Assembly (NCBI GenBank): GCA_937967405.1
Contig: CALCJV010000010.1
Coordinates: 1-38,440 of the forward strand
Reading direction: 5' to 3'
Length of the DNA stretch: 38,440 bases
Source: an uncultured Chloroflexales bacterium
GTDB lineage: Bacteria > Chloroflexota > Chloroflexia > Chloroflexales > Chloroflexaceae
The notes beneath the pieces were generated by a model. It was not told the DNA's origin. It was given only the letters and a program-made list of their open reading frames with translations, and did no database searches. Of this stretch, positions 1 to 8,923 are shown piece after piece. Position numbers and translations under genes: made by a program. Numbering within the stretch: position 1 is the first letter of the stretch; every line of letters starts with the position of its first letter.

Positions 1-4
1 TGGG

Positions 5-129
5 CGTGTGGATGTGCGTGGAGCGCACTGGACCCACGCTACTCCATCCCGAACTAGGTCGTGAAACGGTGCAGCGCCGAAGGTACTGGCGGGCAACCCG
101 CTGGGAGAGTAGGTCCGTGCATCCACACC
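5..129 (+). rRNA. rrf: 5S ribosomal RNA
   Basis: The segment carries the conserved 5S core: the CCATCCCGAACT loop, GTGAAACG, the CAGCGCCGA stretch and GGGAGAGTAGG. Bases 6-15 pair with 119-128 (ten pairs) to close helix I, which sets the ends to within a few bases. 16S and 23S genes are expected upstream, outside the window. The 5S is followed by two tRNA genes that have their own promoter. Confidence 0.95.
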
Positions 130-167
130 CATCTCCGCCCTGCCGCGAGTAGAATTGACGACACCTA

Positions 168-196
168 TTGATCTCTCATGAAGTGCATGCTACAAT
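168..196 (+). promoter_or_regulatory. Promoter of the tRNA-Glu/tRNA-Asp pair
   Basis: A -35 box TTGATC (168-173), a 17-base spacer and a -10 box TACAAT (191-196) lie 21 bases before tRNA-Glu. TGC directly before the -10 box makes it an extended -10. The tRNAs can therefore be transcribed independently of the rRNA operon. Confidence 0.65.
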
Positions 197-217
197 GGGA
201 GCCATGTAAGTGCATTA

Positions 218-291
218 GGCCCCATCGTCTAGCGGCCTAGGACGTCACCCTCTCAAGGTGAAGATCACGGGTTCGAATCCCGTTGGGGTCA
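218..291 (+). tRNA. tRNA-Glu (anticodon CTC)
   Basis: A 74-base cloverleaf is visible. The acceptor arms GGCCCCA and TGGGGTC pair with one G-U wobble. The anticodon loop is CTCTCAA, giving anticodon CTC (reads GAG), and the T-loop is TTCGAAT. No CCA is encoded. It is separated from the following tRNA-Asp by three bases, so the two are surely co-transcribed. Confidence 0.96.
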
Positions 292-294
292 TTT

Positions 295-370
295 GGGGAT
301 GTGGTGTAGCGGTTAACATGCAGCCCTGTCAAGGCTGAGAGCGCGGGTTCGAACCCCGTCATCCCCGCCA
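295..370 (+). tRNA. tRNA-Asp (anticodon GTC)
   Basis: The acceptor arms GGGGATG and CATCCCC pair fully apart from a G-T. The anticodon loop CTGTCAA gives GTC, the T-loop is TTCGAAC, and the CCA end is encoded at 368-370. It is the second gene of the tRNA pair and is followed directly by a terminator hairpin. Confidence 0.96.
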
Positions 371-373
371 AAG

Positions 374-410
374 AAGCGACAAGTGCTAACGTGCTTGTCG
401 CTTTTGTTTT
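374..410 (+). terminator. Intrinsic terminator of the tRNA operon
   Basis: AAGCGACAAG (374-383) pairs with CTTGTCGCTT (394-403) as a perfect 10-bp stem, followed by a T-rich tract. It lies right after tRNA-Asp. Confidence 0.88.
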
Positions 411-441
411 ATCCGCACCTGCATACGAGAAAGCCCTGCCG

Positions 442-909
442 ATGTTATCTGGGTTCGCCTATGCCCAACCTGCATGCCTGCGTTGCCATCATCCCATGAT
501 CCGCCCCATCGCCTGTATTGACGGTGAAGGCGCCCCACACGGTAGCACTAACCACGCCTTCGTTTATCGCTACACCAATCTTGCTGCCTGCACCGCCTGC
601 CACACGCTGCAATTCGAGTGCTGTTCGCACGATTGCTGGAACTACCACGAGGATGAGCCGCGGGATCTGTATTGGTGGTATACCGTACCACCACCGGATG
701 CCGCCAGCCTCAGCACACAGCTGAGCCGCTGCCACCGCCCATTTGCTGCTCAGTGCAACTGTCGCATCCATCGCCAGCTCCGCGATAGCATCAACACCGT
801 CGCCCATCCGCTTCGCGCTAGGCTGCTCCCCTTGCACGGCAACGAACCCGCCACAACCCTTGTACTGCATCTCACGGCAAACATTCTCGCATTACGCCTG
901 CCACACTAG
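442..909 (+). CDS. Cys/His-rich putative metal-binding protein, unknown function
   Basis: About 155 residues and unusually rich in Cys and His: CLRC near the N-terminus, CTACH, FECCSHDCW, then a DLYWWYTVPPPD stretch and CNCRIH near the C-terminus. The spacing of Cys pairs suggests one or more structural zinc or Fe-S sites; this is inferred. The SHDCW..D.YWWY pattern reminds me of an uncharacterised family of small bacterial proteins, but I cannot name it. The frame stays open upstream to 391, but that GTG lies inside the tRNA terminator, so I place the start at ATG 442, with a weak GAGAAAG 9 bases before it. The antisense frame is open over part of the region but shows no domain. It sits alone between the tRNA terminator and the asnS promoter. 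Confidence 0.65.
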   Translation: MLSGFAYAQPACLRCHHPMIRPIACIDGEGAPHGSTNHAFVYRYTNLAACTACHTLQFECCSHDCWNYHEDEPRDLYWWYTVPPPDAASLSTQLSRCHRPFAAQCNCRIHRQLRDSINTVAHPLRARLLPLHGNEPATTLVLHLTANILALRLPH

Positions 910-924
910 CCCCACCTGAAACAG

Positions 925-933
925 TGCTACAAT
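925..933 (+). promoter_or_regulatory. Putative extended -10 promoter of asnS
   Basis: TGCTACAAT, identical to the extended -10 of the tRNA promoter, lies 53 bases before the asnS start and just after the preceding gene stops. No convincing -35 box is visible at 16-18 bases. Confidence 0.45.
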
Positions 934-985
934 AGATAGACGCAATGTCTACCGATTCGTTTACTGACGCACACAAGGAGATGAG

Positions 986-2308
986 ATGTCACTGCTCCCA
1001 ACAACGACCATCGCCCAGATTGCTGCCTATGCCAACCAGACGGTCACCCTTGCGGGGTGGATCGATCACAAAACGGAGAAAGGCAAATTAGTGTTCCTGA
1101 TGCTGCGTGATGGCAGTGGCACGATCCAGTGTGTCGTCTTTCGCAAGCAGGTTAGCGAAACCACCTTCAGCACCGCGCAGCAGCTCACCCAAGAAACCGC
1201 ATGCCGCATTACCGGCAGCGTGCGAGCCGATGAGCGTGCGCCGGGCGGCTTCGAGCTAGATGTTCACGAGATCGAGCTGATCCACCTGACCCACGATTAC
1301 CCGATCACCCCTAAGGAACATGGCGTTGAGTTCTTGATGGAACACCGCCACCTGTGGGTGCGTTCATCGCGCCAACACGCCATTCTCCGCATCCGCGCCG
1401 AGATTATGGCAGCCGCGCAAGAGTGGCTCAACGCGCAAGGCTTCGTGCGCTACGATACGCCGATCCTCACCGCAACATCGGCTGAGGGCACAACCAATCT
1501 GTTTGCTACGCCCTACTTCGATCAGGGCAACGCCTACCTCGCTCAAACGGGCCAGCTCTATGTCGAATCAGGCATGATGAGCTTTGGCAAAGTCTACTGC
1601 TTTGGGCCGACCTTCCGCGCCGAAAAGAGCAAGACCCGCCGCCATCTCACCGAGTTCTGGATGTTGGAGCCAGAAGTCGCCTTCGCTACCCACGCCGACA
1701 ACCTGATCCTCCAAGAGCAGCTACTCACCGCCATAGTCCAGCGGGTATTGCAGCAGTGCCGCCGCGAATTGGAGGTGCTTGAGCGCGACACACTCCCCCT
1801 CGAACGAGTCCAACCACCCTTCCCCCGCATCACCTACGATGAAGCTCTCGACCTGATCGGTGAACATCACGCCGAAGTCGAAGGCTGCACCCCGCTTGCA
1901 TGGGGCGAAGATTTTGGTGCGCCGCACGAAACCCTGATCGCCAGCAAATTTGACCGTCCCGTCTTTGTCGAAAAGTTCCCCGCCGCGATCAAAGCCTTCT
2001 ACATGCAGCCCGACCCGGATCGCCCAGAGGTTGCCCTCTGCGCCGATCTGATCGCTCCCGAAGGCTATGGCGAACTAATCGGCGGTTCGCAGCGCATCCA
2101 CGATGCCGAACTGCTGATCGAACGGATACAGGCGCACGGCTTGAGTTTGGATGATTACCAATGGTACGTAGATCTGCGCCGCTACGGGAGCGTACCGCAT
2201 AGTGGCTTTGGCATGGGCTTAGAGCGAGCCGTCGCGTGGATCACGGGCACGCGCCACATCCGCGAAACCATCCCCTTTCCACGTATGCTCTACCGACTCT
2301 ATCCGTAG
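986..2308 (+). CDS. asnS: Asparaginyl-tRNA synthetase
   Basis: A class IIb aminoacyl-tRNA synthetase of 440 residues that charges tRNA-Asn with asparagine in the cytoplasm. The N-terminal OB-fold anticodon-binding domain covers about residues 15-110, and the catalytic core the rest. Motif 2 begins at F210-R-A-E and runs into [11 protein letters not shown]; motif 3 is GFGMGLER at about 407-414. Length and motif spacing fit AsnRS rather than the longer bacterial AspRS, which carries a GAD insert. The start is fixed by AAGGAGATGAG directly before the ATG. It is apparently monocistronic with its own promoter. Having AsnS means the cell need not rely only on the amidotransferase route for Asn-tRNA. 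Confidence 0.95.
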   Translation: MSLLPTTTIAQIAAYANQTVTLAGWIDHKTEKGKLVFLMLRDGSGTIQCVVFRKQVSETTFSTAQQLTQETACRITGSVRADERAPGGFELDVHEIELIHLTHDYPITPKEHGVEFLMEHRHLWVRSSRQHAILRIRAEIMAAAQEWLNAQGFVRYDTPILTATSAEGTTNLFATPYFDQGNAYLAQTGQLYVESGMMSFGKVYCFGPTFRAEKSKTRRHLTEFWMLEPEVAFATHADNLILQEQLLTAIVQRVLQQCRRELEVLERDTLPLERVQPPFPRITYDEALDLIGEHHAEVEGCTPLAWGEDFGAPHETLIASKFDRPVFVEKFPAAIKAFYMQPDPDRPEVALCADLIAPEGYGELIGGSQRIHDAELLIERIQAHGLSLDDYQWYVDLRRYGSVPHSGFGMGLERAVAWITGTRHIRETIPFPRMLYRLYP

Positions 2309-2427
2309 CAGTGTCGTAGATGAGTGTAAGCGCGGAGACTCCACACCAGATTACCATCTGCTCGATCACTGTCCCCATATATACACAGGTACTACACTGC
2401 GCTAACGTAATTCTAGCACTTGCCCCC

Positions 2428-2433
2428 TATAAT
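2428..2433 (+). promoter_or_regulatory. Putative -10 box of clpB
   Basis: A perfect TATAAT lies 37 bases before the clpB start, preceded by a run of C. No good -35 is seen at 16-18 bases. CTAGCACTT upstream resembles one half of a CIRCE heat-shock operator, but the second half is missing. Confidence 0.45.
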
Positions 2434-2470
2434 AGAGACAGAATTCCTGTAATGAAAGGGGAAATAGGTT

Positions 2471-5065
2471 ATGTCATTTAACACCAATCGGTTTACCGAG
2501 AAATCGCAAGAGGCCTTGATTGCCGCGCAAGCGATAGCCGAGCGCAACGGCAACAGCCAGATCGAGCCGGAACACCTGCTCCTAGCATTGCTGGAACAGG
2601 GCGATGGGGTTGTGCCCCAAGTCCTCACGCGCCTGAATGCGGCAGTGGGGATGCTAGCCCAGCAGACTACGGCCGAGATCAACAAATTTCCGCGCGTGAG
2701 TGGCAGCAACGTGCAATTGAATGTCTCGCCGCGGTTGCGGGCCGTGCTGGTGCAAGCCCACGATGAACTAGCCCAATTCGGCGATGAGTACGTCAGCACC
2801 GAACATCTGCTACTCGCCTTGCTGGCGAAAGCCGGCGGTGGTGTGCAGCGCATTTTACAGGGCGCAGGGATTACTCGTGACAAGCTATTGCAAGCCTTGC
2901 GAGAGATTCGCGGCACACAGCGCGTGACTAGCCCAACACCAGAAGGCACGTATGATGCGCTAGGGCAGTATGGCACCGACTTGACCGAACTGGCCCAGCG
3001 CGGCAAGCTCGATCCCGTGATCGGGCGTGATGATGAGATTCGGCGCGTGATCCAAATCCTATCGCGGCGTACCAAAAACAATCCGGTGCTGATTGGTGAG
3101 CCGGGCGTGGGCAAAACGGCGATTGTTGAGGGGCTAGCCCAGCGGATTGTGCGCGGCGATGTGCCCGAAGCCTTGAAGGGCAAACGCCTGATTGCGCTAG
3201 ATATGGGCGCAATGGTAGCCGGGGCCAAGTATCGCGGCGAATTTGAGGAACGGCTCAAAGCGGTGCTAAAGGAAGTGCAGGGCAGCGATGAGGTCATCGT
3301 GTTTGTGGATGAGCTGCACACTGTTGTTGGGGCTGGGGCAGCCGAAGGAGCGATGGATGCGGGCAATATGCTCAAGCCGATGCTCGCACGCGGCGAACTG
3401 CACATGGTTGGCGCAACAACGCTGGATGAGTATCGCAAGCACATTGAGAAAGACCCCGCCCTCGAACGTCGCTTCCAGACCGTATTTGTGGATCAGCCAA
3501 CGGTGGAGGATACGATCAGCATTCTGCGCGGGCTGAAAGAACGCTACGAAACCCATCACGGGGTACGCATTACCGATGGGGCGATTGTCTCGGCGGCGAC
3601 GCTCTCGGACCGCTACATCACTGATCGCTTCCTGCCCGATAAGGCGATTGACTTAATTGACGAGGCAGCAGCGCGGCTCCGGATGGAGATTACCAGTGAT
3701 CCGCAAGAATTGGATGACCTGAAGCGGCGTATGCTCCAGCTTGAGATCGAACGCGAAGCCCTGAAGAAGGAGAAGGATGCCGCTAGCAAAGAGCGGCTTG
3801 AGAAGCTCGAAAGTGAGATCGCAAATATGCGCGAGCAGCGCAATGCGCTCGAAGCCCAACTTCAGCGCGAGCGCGAGGTGTTGCAGCAGGTGCAGAGCAT
3901 CAAAGAGCAGATTGACCAGACCCGCGTCCAGATTGAGCAAGCCGAGCGCAACTACGATCTCAATCGCAGTGCTGAACTACGGTATGGCCGACTCGTCAGC
4001 CTTGAGCAGCAGCTCGCCGCAGCCGAAGCGACCCTCCGCGAACATGGCGATGCCCTGCTGAAGCAAGAAGTAGATGCCCAAGACATCGCTGAGATTGTTG
4101 CGAAGTGGACCAACATTCCCGTCAAGAAGCTGCTTGAGGGCGAAGTTGAGAAGCTGATTCATATGGAAGAGAGGCTGCACCAGCGCGTGGTGGGGCAGGA
4201 CGAGGCCGTGACGGCTGTGTCCAATGCGGTACGGCGGGCCCGCTCCGGCTTGCAAGACCCGAACCGCCCGCTAGGATCGTTCCTGTTCTTGGGTCCAACT
4301 GGCGTGGGCAAAACTGAGCTAGCCCGTGCGCTGGCCGAGTTTCTCTTTGATGATGAGGCGGCGATGATCCGACTGGATATGTCTGAGTATATGGAGAAAC
4401 ACAGCGTGGCTCGGCTAGTGGGTGCGCCGCCGGGCTACGTCGGCTACGACGAAGGCGGGCAATTGACCGAAGCGGTGCGCCGCCGCCCATACAGTGTGGT
4501 GCTGTTTGATGAGATTGAGAAGGCCCACCCAGATGTCTTCAACGTGCTGCTGCAAATTCTCGATGATGGCCGCCTCACCGATGGCAAAGGGCGCATGGTC
4601 AATTTTAAGAACACAGTGATTATCATGACTAGCAACATTGCTGGGGCGACAATCCAAGAAATGAGCCGTGCTGGGGAGTCAGAAGCAGCCATTCGGGCAG
4701 CCGTGCTAGAGGAGTTGCGCGACGCATTCCGCCCAGAGTTCCTCAATCGGATTGATGAGACCATTGTGTTCCATCCGTTATCGCGTGAGCATATTGGACG
4801 GATCGTCGAAATTCAGCTTGGTCGGCTGCGGAAGCTGTTGGCGGATCGGCGGATTACGCTGGAGCTTACGCCCGCCGCGATTGAGCAGCTGGGCACAGAG
4901 GGTTACGATCCGATCTATGGTGCACGCCCGCTGAAGCGCGTGATCCAGCAACGCCTGCAAAACGCGCTTGCTCTGCGCCTGCTGCAAGGCGACTTCCGTG
5001 AAGGCGATACCATTGTCGTAGAGGCACTCCCGAATGGTGAGTTTAGCTTTGCGAAGGCGAACTAA
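2471..5065 (+). CDS. clpB: ATP-dependent disaggregase ClpB
   Basis: An 864-residue Hsp100 chaperone of standard family length, which works with DnaK/DnaJ/GrpE to extract and unfold proteins from aggregates. The order is: Clp N-domain repeats (about 1-145); first AAA+ module with Walker A GEPGVGKT at 209-216; the charged coiled-coil middle domain typical of ClpB (about 400-530, rich in E, K, Q and R); second AAA+ module with Walker A GPTGVGKT at 608-615 and pore loop GYVG; and the D2 small domain. The middle domain separates it from ClpA and ClpC. GAAAGGGG lies upstream of the ATG. It stands alone, converging on a response regulator gene. Confidence 0.97.
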   Translation: MSFNTNRFTEKSQEALIAAQAIAERNGNSQIEPEHLLLALLEQGDGVVPQVLTRLNAAVGMLAQQTTAEINKFPRVSGSNVQLNVSPRLRAVLVQAHDELAQFGDEYVSTEHLLLALLAKAGGGVQRILQGAGITRDKLLQALREIRGTQRVTSPTPEGTYDALGQYGTDLTELAQRGKLDPVIGRDDEIRRVIQILSRRTKNNPVLIGEPGVGKTAIVEGLAQRIVRGDVPEALKGKRLIALDMGAMVAGAKYRGEFEERLKAVLKEVQGSDEVIVFVDELHTVVGAGAAEGAMDAGNMLKPMLARGELHMVGATTLDEYRKHIEKDPALERRFQTVFVDQPTVEDTISILRGLKERYETHHGVRITDGAIVSAATLSDRYITDRFLPDKAIDLIDEAAARLRMEITSDPQELDDLKRRMLQLEIEREALKKEKDAASKERLEKLESEIANMREQRNALEAQLQREREVLQQVQSIKEQIDQTRVQIEQAERNYDLNRSAELRYGRLVSLEQQLAAAEATLREHGDALLKQEVDAQDIAEIVAKWTNIPVKKLLEGEVEKLIHMEERLHQRVVGQDEAVTAVSNAVRRARSGLQDPNRPLGSFLFLGPTGVGKTELARALAEFLFDDEAAMIRLDMSEYMEKHSVARLVGAPPGYVGYDEGGQLTEAVRRRPYSVVLFDEIEKAHPDVFNVLLQILDDGRLTDGKGRMVNFKNTVIIMTSNIAGATIQEMSRAGESEAAIRAAVLEELRDAFRPEFLNRIDETIVFHPLSREHIGRIVEIQLGRLRKLLADRRITLELTPAAIEQLGTEGYDPIYGARPLKRVIQQRLQNALALRLLQGDFREGDTIVVEALPNGEFSFAKAN

Positions 5066-5083
5066 GCGATAGGCGAAACGTGC

Positions 5084-5144
5084 TAGGGACAAGGGGGGTG
5101 GGGCAAGGGTGGGCAACACCCGCTCCACAGCCCCCTGATCCCTA
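5084..5144. terminator. Imperfect inverted repeat between convergent genes, possible terminator
   Basis: Bases 5084-5097 and 5131-5144 form a 14-bp stem with two mismatches. Inside it GGGTG (5107-5111) pairs with CACCC (5117-5121). It lies between the stops of clpB and the response regulator. There is no clear T-tract, so a terminator role is inferred from position. Confidence 0.4.
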
Positions 5145-5166
5145 TTGCTGTGCGCTGGCGGTGTGG

Positions 5167-5553
5167 CTAGGCCGCCAGCTGTTCGAGTTGGCGTTGCACC
5201 GCTGCCATGAATTCCAGCGAACTTGACGGCTTAGTCAGAAAGTCATTTGCACCCGCAGCGTGGGCTCGCTGGCGATCCTCCTCTTGGCCACTCGCTGTCA
5301 ACATAATAAACGGGAGGCAATCGTAACGGTGATTAGCCCGTACTCGCTCGATCAGCTCAATACCATCCATTTCCGGCATCGTCAGATCAGCAATGACAAG
5401 ATCAAATTGATCCAACTCAATCTGGCGCAATGCCGCTATACCGTTCTCAGCAATGGCGACTCGATAGCCGCGCCGCCGCAGCATGTGACTGTACATGCGT
5501 TGGATCACGGGATTGTCTTCAACGAGCAGAATGTGGGCTGCCGTGTTCATCAT
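5167..5553 (-). CDS. Single-domain response regulator (CheY-like)
   Basis: A stand-alone receiver domain of about 128 residues without an output domain. It has the acidic pair in LLVEDN, the phosphoacceptor Asp in VIADLTMPEMDG, the Thr in IMLTAS and the Lys in FLTKPSS, so all residues needed for phosphotransfer are present. The frame opens at a GTG (5586), but the two ATGs at 5553 and 5550 place the start right before the usual first strand; I choose 5553. No histidine kinase is nearby, so the partner is unknown. A likely promoter lies about 100 bases upstream, giving a long leader. Confidence 0.9.
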   Translation of the reverse strand: MMNTAAHILLVEDNPVIQRMYSHMLRRRGYRVAIAENGIAALRQIELDQFDLVIADLTMPEMDGIELIERVRANHRYDCLPFIMLTASGQEEDRQRAHAAGANDFLTKPSSSLEFMAAVQRQLEQLAA

Positions 5554-5657
5554 CTGCCTGTTCTCTGCCTTTCCTGTCAACGGCACAACAAATGTACCAT
5601 AAATATTCTGCCTGAACTTAACTAACTACTAAGATTTGTAGAACTGGGTTGAATTGT

Positions 5658-5686
5658 ATTGTAGCACCTAAGCCCGTGTATGGGAA
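5658..5686 (-). promoter_or_regulatory. Putative promoter of the response regulator
   Basis: On the minus strand TTCCCA (5686-5681) and TACAAT (5663-5658) are 17 bases apart, with TGC before the -10 (extended -10 TGCTACAAT). The predicted leader is about 100 bases. Confidence 0.4.
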
Positions 5687-5764
5687 TAGGCTCGCGGTCA
5701 ATTTCACCAGACCTCTACCCGTTCTTTACCATCCTGTATTCGCCCCGCCCCCCCTATACCGTTG

Positions 5765-5794
5765 CTGTACCATCCGGTACGGATATGTTATGCT
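5765..5794 (+). promoter_or_regulatory. ALDH promoter with adjoining palindrome
   Basis: An extended -10 TGTTATGCT (5786-5794) lies 45 bases before the ALDH start. The inverted repeat CTGTACC-atcc-GGTACGG (5765-5782, seven pairs including one wobble) covers the -35 region, where a repressor or activator could sit. The rest of the gap back to the response regulator shows nothing else clear. Confidence 0.4.
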
Positions 5795-5839
5795 TAGGAG
5801 CGAAGAGCACGCCCGCTTTACTGAGGAAGGATGAGATCA

Positions 5840-7279
5840 ATGCAGATGACAAGTCATGTGCACTACCCGTATTTTTTGGCTGGAAACTGGGCCCAAGCTA
5901 CCGCCAAGAGTGCTGCTATTCGCAACCCCTACAATGATGAGCTGGTAGGCATCGTCCAGCTCGCCGATGCGGCCGTGCTTGAGCAAGCCATCCAAGCGGC
6001 GGTAACCGCCCGCCCCGTGATGCAACAGCTGGCGGGGCACGAGCGAGCGGCGATCCTGCGCGGCGTGGCCCAGCAGCTTGAAGCACAGGCTGAAGACGTT
6101 GCCCGCAGCATTGCGGCTGAAGCAGGCAAGCCGATCAAGCATGCCCGCGCCGAAGTCCAACGCGCCTGCTTCACCTTTGCCTATGCCGCCGAAGAAGCCA
6201 CCCGCATTGTCGGCGAAATTATTCACACCGATGCGTTTCCGGCAGGAGCGGGGCGCATAGGCGTGGTGCGGCGGTTTCCGGTGGGGCCGGTCGCGGCGAT
6301 CACACCGTTCAACTTCCCGCTCAATCTGGTGGCGCACAAGCTCGCCCCCGCAATTGCCGCCGGTTGCCCACTGGTGCTGAAGCCCGCCCCGCAAACGCCA
6401 ATCACGGCCCTGAAGCTCGCCAAGCTCATCCACGCGGCCGGCTTACCCCCCGGCGGGCTGAGTGTCCTGCCCCTTGAGCTAGACGACGCAGCGGCTTTGA
6501 TAGACGATGATCGCTTCAAGTTGCTCACCTTCACAGGGGGACCACAAGCGGGCTGGATGATGAAACAACGGGCCGGACACAAGCGCGTCTTGCTTGAGCT
6601 AGGTGGCAATGCGGGGGTCATCATCCACCATGATGCCGATGTGGCTCACGCCGTGGCCCGCTGTGTTGCGGGTGGATTTGCGTATGCGGGGCAGAGCTGC
6701 ATCAGTGTCCAGCGCATCGTCGTGCATGCCGATGTATACCCCGCCTTTCTGGAGCAGTTTGTGGCGGCCGTGCAGCAGCTGCGGGTGGGTGATCCCTTTG
6801 ATGAGCAGAGCGACTTGTCCAGCGTGATCAACGACGCGGCGGCCCAACGCATTGCCCAATGGCTCGACGAAGCGCGAGCGGCCGGAGCCGAGATCGTGAC
6901 CGGCGGGGGCGTGCGCGGGCGGCTGATCGAGCCAACCGTCATTGTTAATGCGGGCCCAGACCTGAAGGTCAACTGCCAAGAGGTGTTTGCCCCAGTTGTT
7001 ACGGTGCAGCCCTACACCGACTTCATGGAGGCTCTACGCTTCCTGAACGACAGTCCCTTTGGCTTGCAGGCGGGCATCTTCACCAACGATATGCGCCTGA
7101 TTATGCAGGCCTACACCACGCTCGACGTGGGCGGCGTAATTGTCAACGACAGCCCCAGTTGGCGCGTAGACCATATGCCCTACGGTGGCGTGAAGCAGAG
7201 CGGGCTGGGGCGCGAAGGGCTGCGCTATGCGATTGAGGAGATGACCGAGCCACGTCTGCTTGTCCTTCCGCTAGGGTAG
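5840..7279 (+). CDS. NAD(P)-dependent aldehyde dehydrogenase
   Basis: An ALDH-superfamily enzyme of about 479 residues that oxidises an aldehyde to the acid (or acyl form) with NAD(P)+. It has the cofactor-site sequence ITPFNFPLN, KPAPQTP, FTGGPQAG, the general base Glu of LELGGNA (about residue 253) and the catalytic Cys of AGQSCISVQR (about 287). The C-terminal part has NDSPFGLQAGIFT and MPYGGVKQSGLGREG. The YAGQSCIS active site resembles the lactaldehyde / non-phosphorylating GAPDH-like branch, but the substrate cannot be told from sequence. GGAAGG touches the first ATG (5831) with no spacing and lies 9 bases before the ATG at 5840, so 5840 is preferred. It is preceded by a palindrome-bearing promoter. 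Confidence 0.93.
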   Translation: MQMTSHVHYPYFLAGNWAQATAKSAAIRNPYNDELVGIVQLADAAVLEQAIQAAVTARPVMQQLAGHERAAILRGVAQQLEAQAEDVARSIAAEAGKPIKHARAEVQRACFTFAYAAEEATRIVGEIIHTDAFPAGAGRIGVVRRFPVGPVAAITPFNFPLNLVAHKLAPAIAAGCPLVLKPAPQTPITALKLAKLIHAAGLPPGGLSVLPLELDDAAALIDDDRFKLLTFTGGPQAGWMMKQRAGHKRVLLELGGNAGVIIHHDADVAHAVARCVAGGFAYAGQSCISVQRIVVHADVYPAFLEQFVAAVQQLRVGDPFDEQSDLSSVINDAAAQRIAQWLDEARAAGAEIVTGGGVRGRLIEPTVIVNAGPDLKVNCQEVFAPVVTVQPYTDFMEALRFLNDSPFGLQAGIFTNDMRLIMQAYTTLDVGGVIVNDSPSWRVDHMPYGGVKQSGLGREGLRYAIEEMTEPRLLVLPLG

Positions 7280-7282
7280 GGC

Positions 7283-7310
7283 GCAGGTGGCAGGTGCTAG
7301 GTGTCCGGGA
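7283..7310. repeat. Copy of the CAGGT/CTAGGT short-repeat family
   Basis: The gap between the ALDH and the chagasin-like gene holds a run of related roughly 7-10-base units (CAGGTGG, CAGGTGC, TAGGTGTCCGG). The same motif recurs at 11064-11090, 11170-11208, 12383-12404 and 12480-12521. Confidence 0.45.
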
Positions 7311-7333
7311 GCGATAGCAAAACAGGAGGAACC

Positions 7334-7750
7334 ATGCCGATGCGATTGACTGTGGGCCGCTGGTGGTATGTTATCGGGGTTATCGTTATTGGGGGCATAC
7401 TGGCCGCGTGTGGGGGCAATTCGCCGCCCGCCCCAACTAACCTCACCGCCGCCGACAGTGGGCGCAATGTGACGCTCAAGGTGGGCCAAAAGCTGGTGCT
7501 GACGCTAGAGGGCAACCCCTCGACTGGCTACGGCTGGGAGGTGGCCCAGGTAGATGCAGCCGTGCTCGCCCCGCAAGGCGAGCCGGAATATACTGCCGCT
7601 GCCAATATTCCCGGTAGCGGTGGGGTGTTTGTGTTTCGTTTCACCGCGCAGGCGGTGGGCAGCACGCCGTTGGTGTTGGGCTATAGCCGCCCGTTCGAGC
7701 CAAACACGCCGCCCATCGAGGTGTTTACGGTGGAGATCACGGTGGAGTAG
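7334..7750 (+). CDS. Chagasin-like (family I42) protease-inhibitor lipoprotein
   Basis: 138 residues. The N-terminal signal segment ends in the lipobox ILAAC, with Cys 26 as the lipidated residue, so it should be anchored on the outside of the membrane. The mature part is a single chagasin-type immunoglobulin-like fold: the inhibitory loop NPSTGYGW (canonical NPTTGY) and the later GYSRPFEP (canonical RPW-type) are both present. Family members inhibit papain-like cysteine proteases; the target here is unknown. AGGAGG four bases before ATG 7334 decides the start over the upstream in-frame codon at 7301. It may be read through from the ALDH gene. Its stop lies 25 bases from the convergent oxidoreductase. 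Confidence 0.87.
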   Translation: MPMRLTVGRWWYVIGVIVIGGILAACGGNSPPAPTNLTAADSGRNVTLKVGQKLVLTLEGNPSTGYGWEVAQVDAAVLAPQGEPEYTAAANIPGSGGVFVFRFTAQAVGSTPLVLGYSRPFEPNTPPIEVFTVEITVE

Positions 7751-7775
7751 GGGCGGCAGCAGCAGCACCCTTCCG

Positions 7776-8744
7776 CTACGGCAGCAGCAGCACCTTGCCC
7801 ACCGTGCCACGTCCCTCTAGCACGGCGTGCGCCTGTGCCGCCTCGTGCAGCGCGAAGGTATGCCCAATCCGTACCGTAAGCGTCCCCTGCGCGATACCCC
7901 GCAGCACATCGCCCGCTCGCCAGAGTAGCTCCTCGCGGGTGGCGGTGTAGTGTGCTAGCGTAGGGCGGGTGACATACAGCGAGCCTTTCGGATTGAGGAT
8001 GTTCAGGTCAACTGGCGGTACGGGCCCACTACTCTGCCCGAACAGCACCAGATAGCCGCGCCGCTTGAGGCAATCGAGGCTGCCCGCAAAGGTCGTCTGC
8101 CCCACCGAGTCATACACCACATCTACCCCCGCGCCATCCGTCAGCCGCTTGACGGCTGCGACGAAATCCTCTTCGGTATAGAGGATCACCGCATCGGCTC
8201 CCGCAGCGCGGGCAAGCTCAGCTTTCGCTTCGGTCGAGGCTGTGCCAATCACCCGTGCGCCGCGCTGTTTGGCCATTTGCACCACCAGCTGCCCCGTGCC
8301 CCCCGCCGCCGCGTGGATCAGCGCAGTGTGCCCAGCTTGGAGCGGGAAGGTGCTATGCGTCAAGTAGTGGGCAGTCATCCCTTGCAGCATCGCCGCCGCG
8401 GCCAGTTGCAGGTCTACGCTAGCTGGCACGGGCACTACTTGAGCTGCATCCACGACGATATATTCAGCATAGCCGCCGGGCTGAAAGCCGCTCACGACCC
8501 GCGCCCCAATGGCCACATCCTGCACCGCACTGCCGACGGCATCTACCGTGCCGGCCACTTCGACACCGAGCGTGAACGGCAACGGCACACGATACAAGCC
8601 ACTGCGGTGGTACGTATCAATGAAATTCACGCCCGCCGCCGCTACCTTGATCCGCACCTGATCGGGCGCAGGTTCGGGCATGGGCACATCTTCGTACTGC
8701 ATCACGTCGGAGCCGCCGGGGGCATGCATCCGTACTGCTTTCAT
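7776..8744 (-). CDS. NADPH:quinone reductase-like oxidoreductase
   Basis: 322 residues, medium-chain dehydrogenase/reductase fold, zinc-less quinone-reductase branch. The N-terminal GroES-like domain has VNFIDTYHRSGLY and a GVEVAGTV motif; the Rossmann domain has AAAGGTGQLVVQMAK (about 144-158) for NADPH binding. It lacks the Cys cluster of the structural zinc lobe seen in alcohol dehydrogenases. Family members reduce quinones or other alpha,beta-unsaturated carbonyls by hydride transfer. GAGGAG lies about 9 bases before the ATG. It is transcribed alone, divergent from the methyltransferase gene. Confidence 0.93.
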   Translation of the reverse strand: MKAVRMHAPGGSDVMQYEDVPMPEPAPDQVRIKVAAAGVNFIDTYHRSGLYRVPLPFTLGVEVAGTVDAVGSAVQDVAIGARVVSGFQPGGYAEYIVVDAAQVVPVPASVDLQLAAAAMLQGMTAHYLTHSTFPLQAGHTALIHAAAGGTGQLVVQMAKQRGARVIGTASTEAKAELARAAGADAVILYTEEDFVAAVKRLTDGAGVDVVYDSVGQTTFAGSLDCLKRRGYLVLFGQSSGPVPPVDLNILNPKGSLYVTRPTLAHYTATREELLWRAGDVLRGIAQGTLTVRIGHTFALHEAAQAHAVLEGRGTVGKVLLLP

Positions 8745-8860
8745 CGTGAACTACTCCTCTTGCTAGCAACTGTTCGCACCTGTTCCCCGCAATCACACGG
8801 CTTTCGTTGGGGATTTCTTGCTTGGCATCCGATTTGCCCTGCAATTTAGGATAACAGCCC

Positions 8861-8890
8861 TTGCGCGGCAACGCAACCTGTGCTTATACT
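8861..8890 (+). promoter_or_regulatory. Promoter of the methyltransferase gene
   Basis: TTGCGC (8861-8866) and TATACT (8885-8890) are separated by 18 bases. This puts transcription start near 8897 and rules out the upstream in-frame TTG at 8861 as the translation start. Confidence 0.6.
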
Positions 8891-8923
8891 ACAAACAACA
8901 CGAAATCGTCAGAACTGATACGG

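Noticed and set aside
391-441. Upstream extension of the Cys/His-rich frame to GTG 391
   Set aside because: It would begin inside the tRNA terminator hairpin.
445-870. Open frame on the minus strand opposite the Cys/His-rich protein (141 residues)
   Set aside because: It has no recognisable domain or ribosome site, while the plus-strand frame has clustered Cys/His motifs.
2413-2435. CIRCE heat-shock operator before clpB
   Set aside because: Only one half (CTAGCACTT) is similar; the second half-site is absent.
2413-3444. Long minus-strand open frame (343 residues) opposite clpB
   Set aside because: Ser/Arg-rich shadow of clpB codon use; clpB itself is unambiguous.
8277-8849. Plus-strand frame opposite the quinone reductase
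   Set aside because: Shadow frame; no motif, and the minus-strand gene has clear family signatures.
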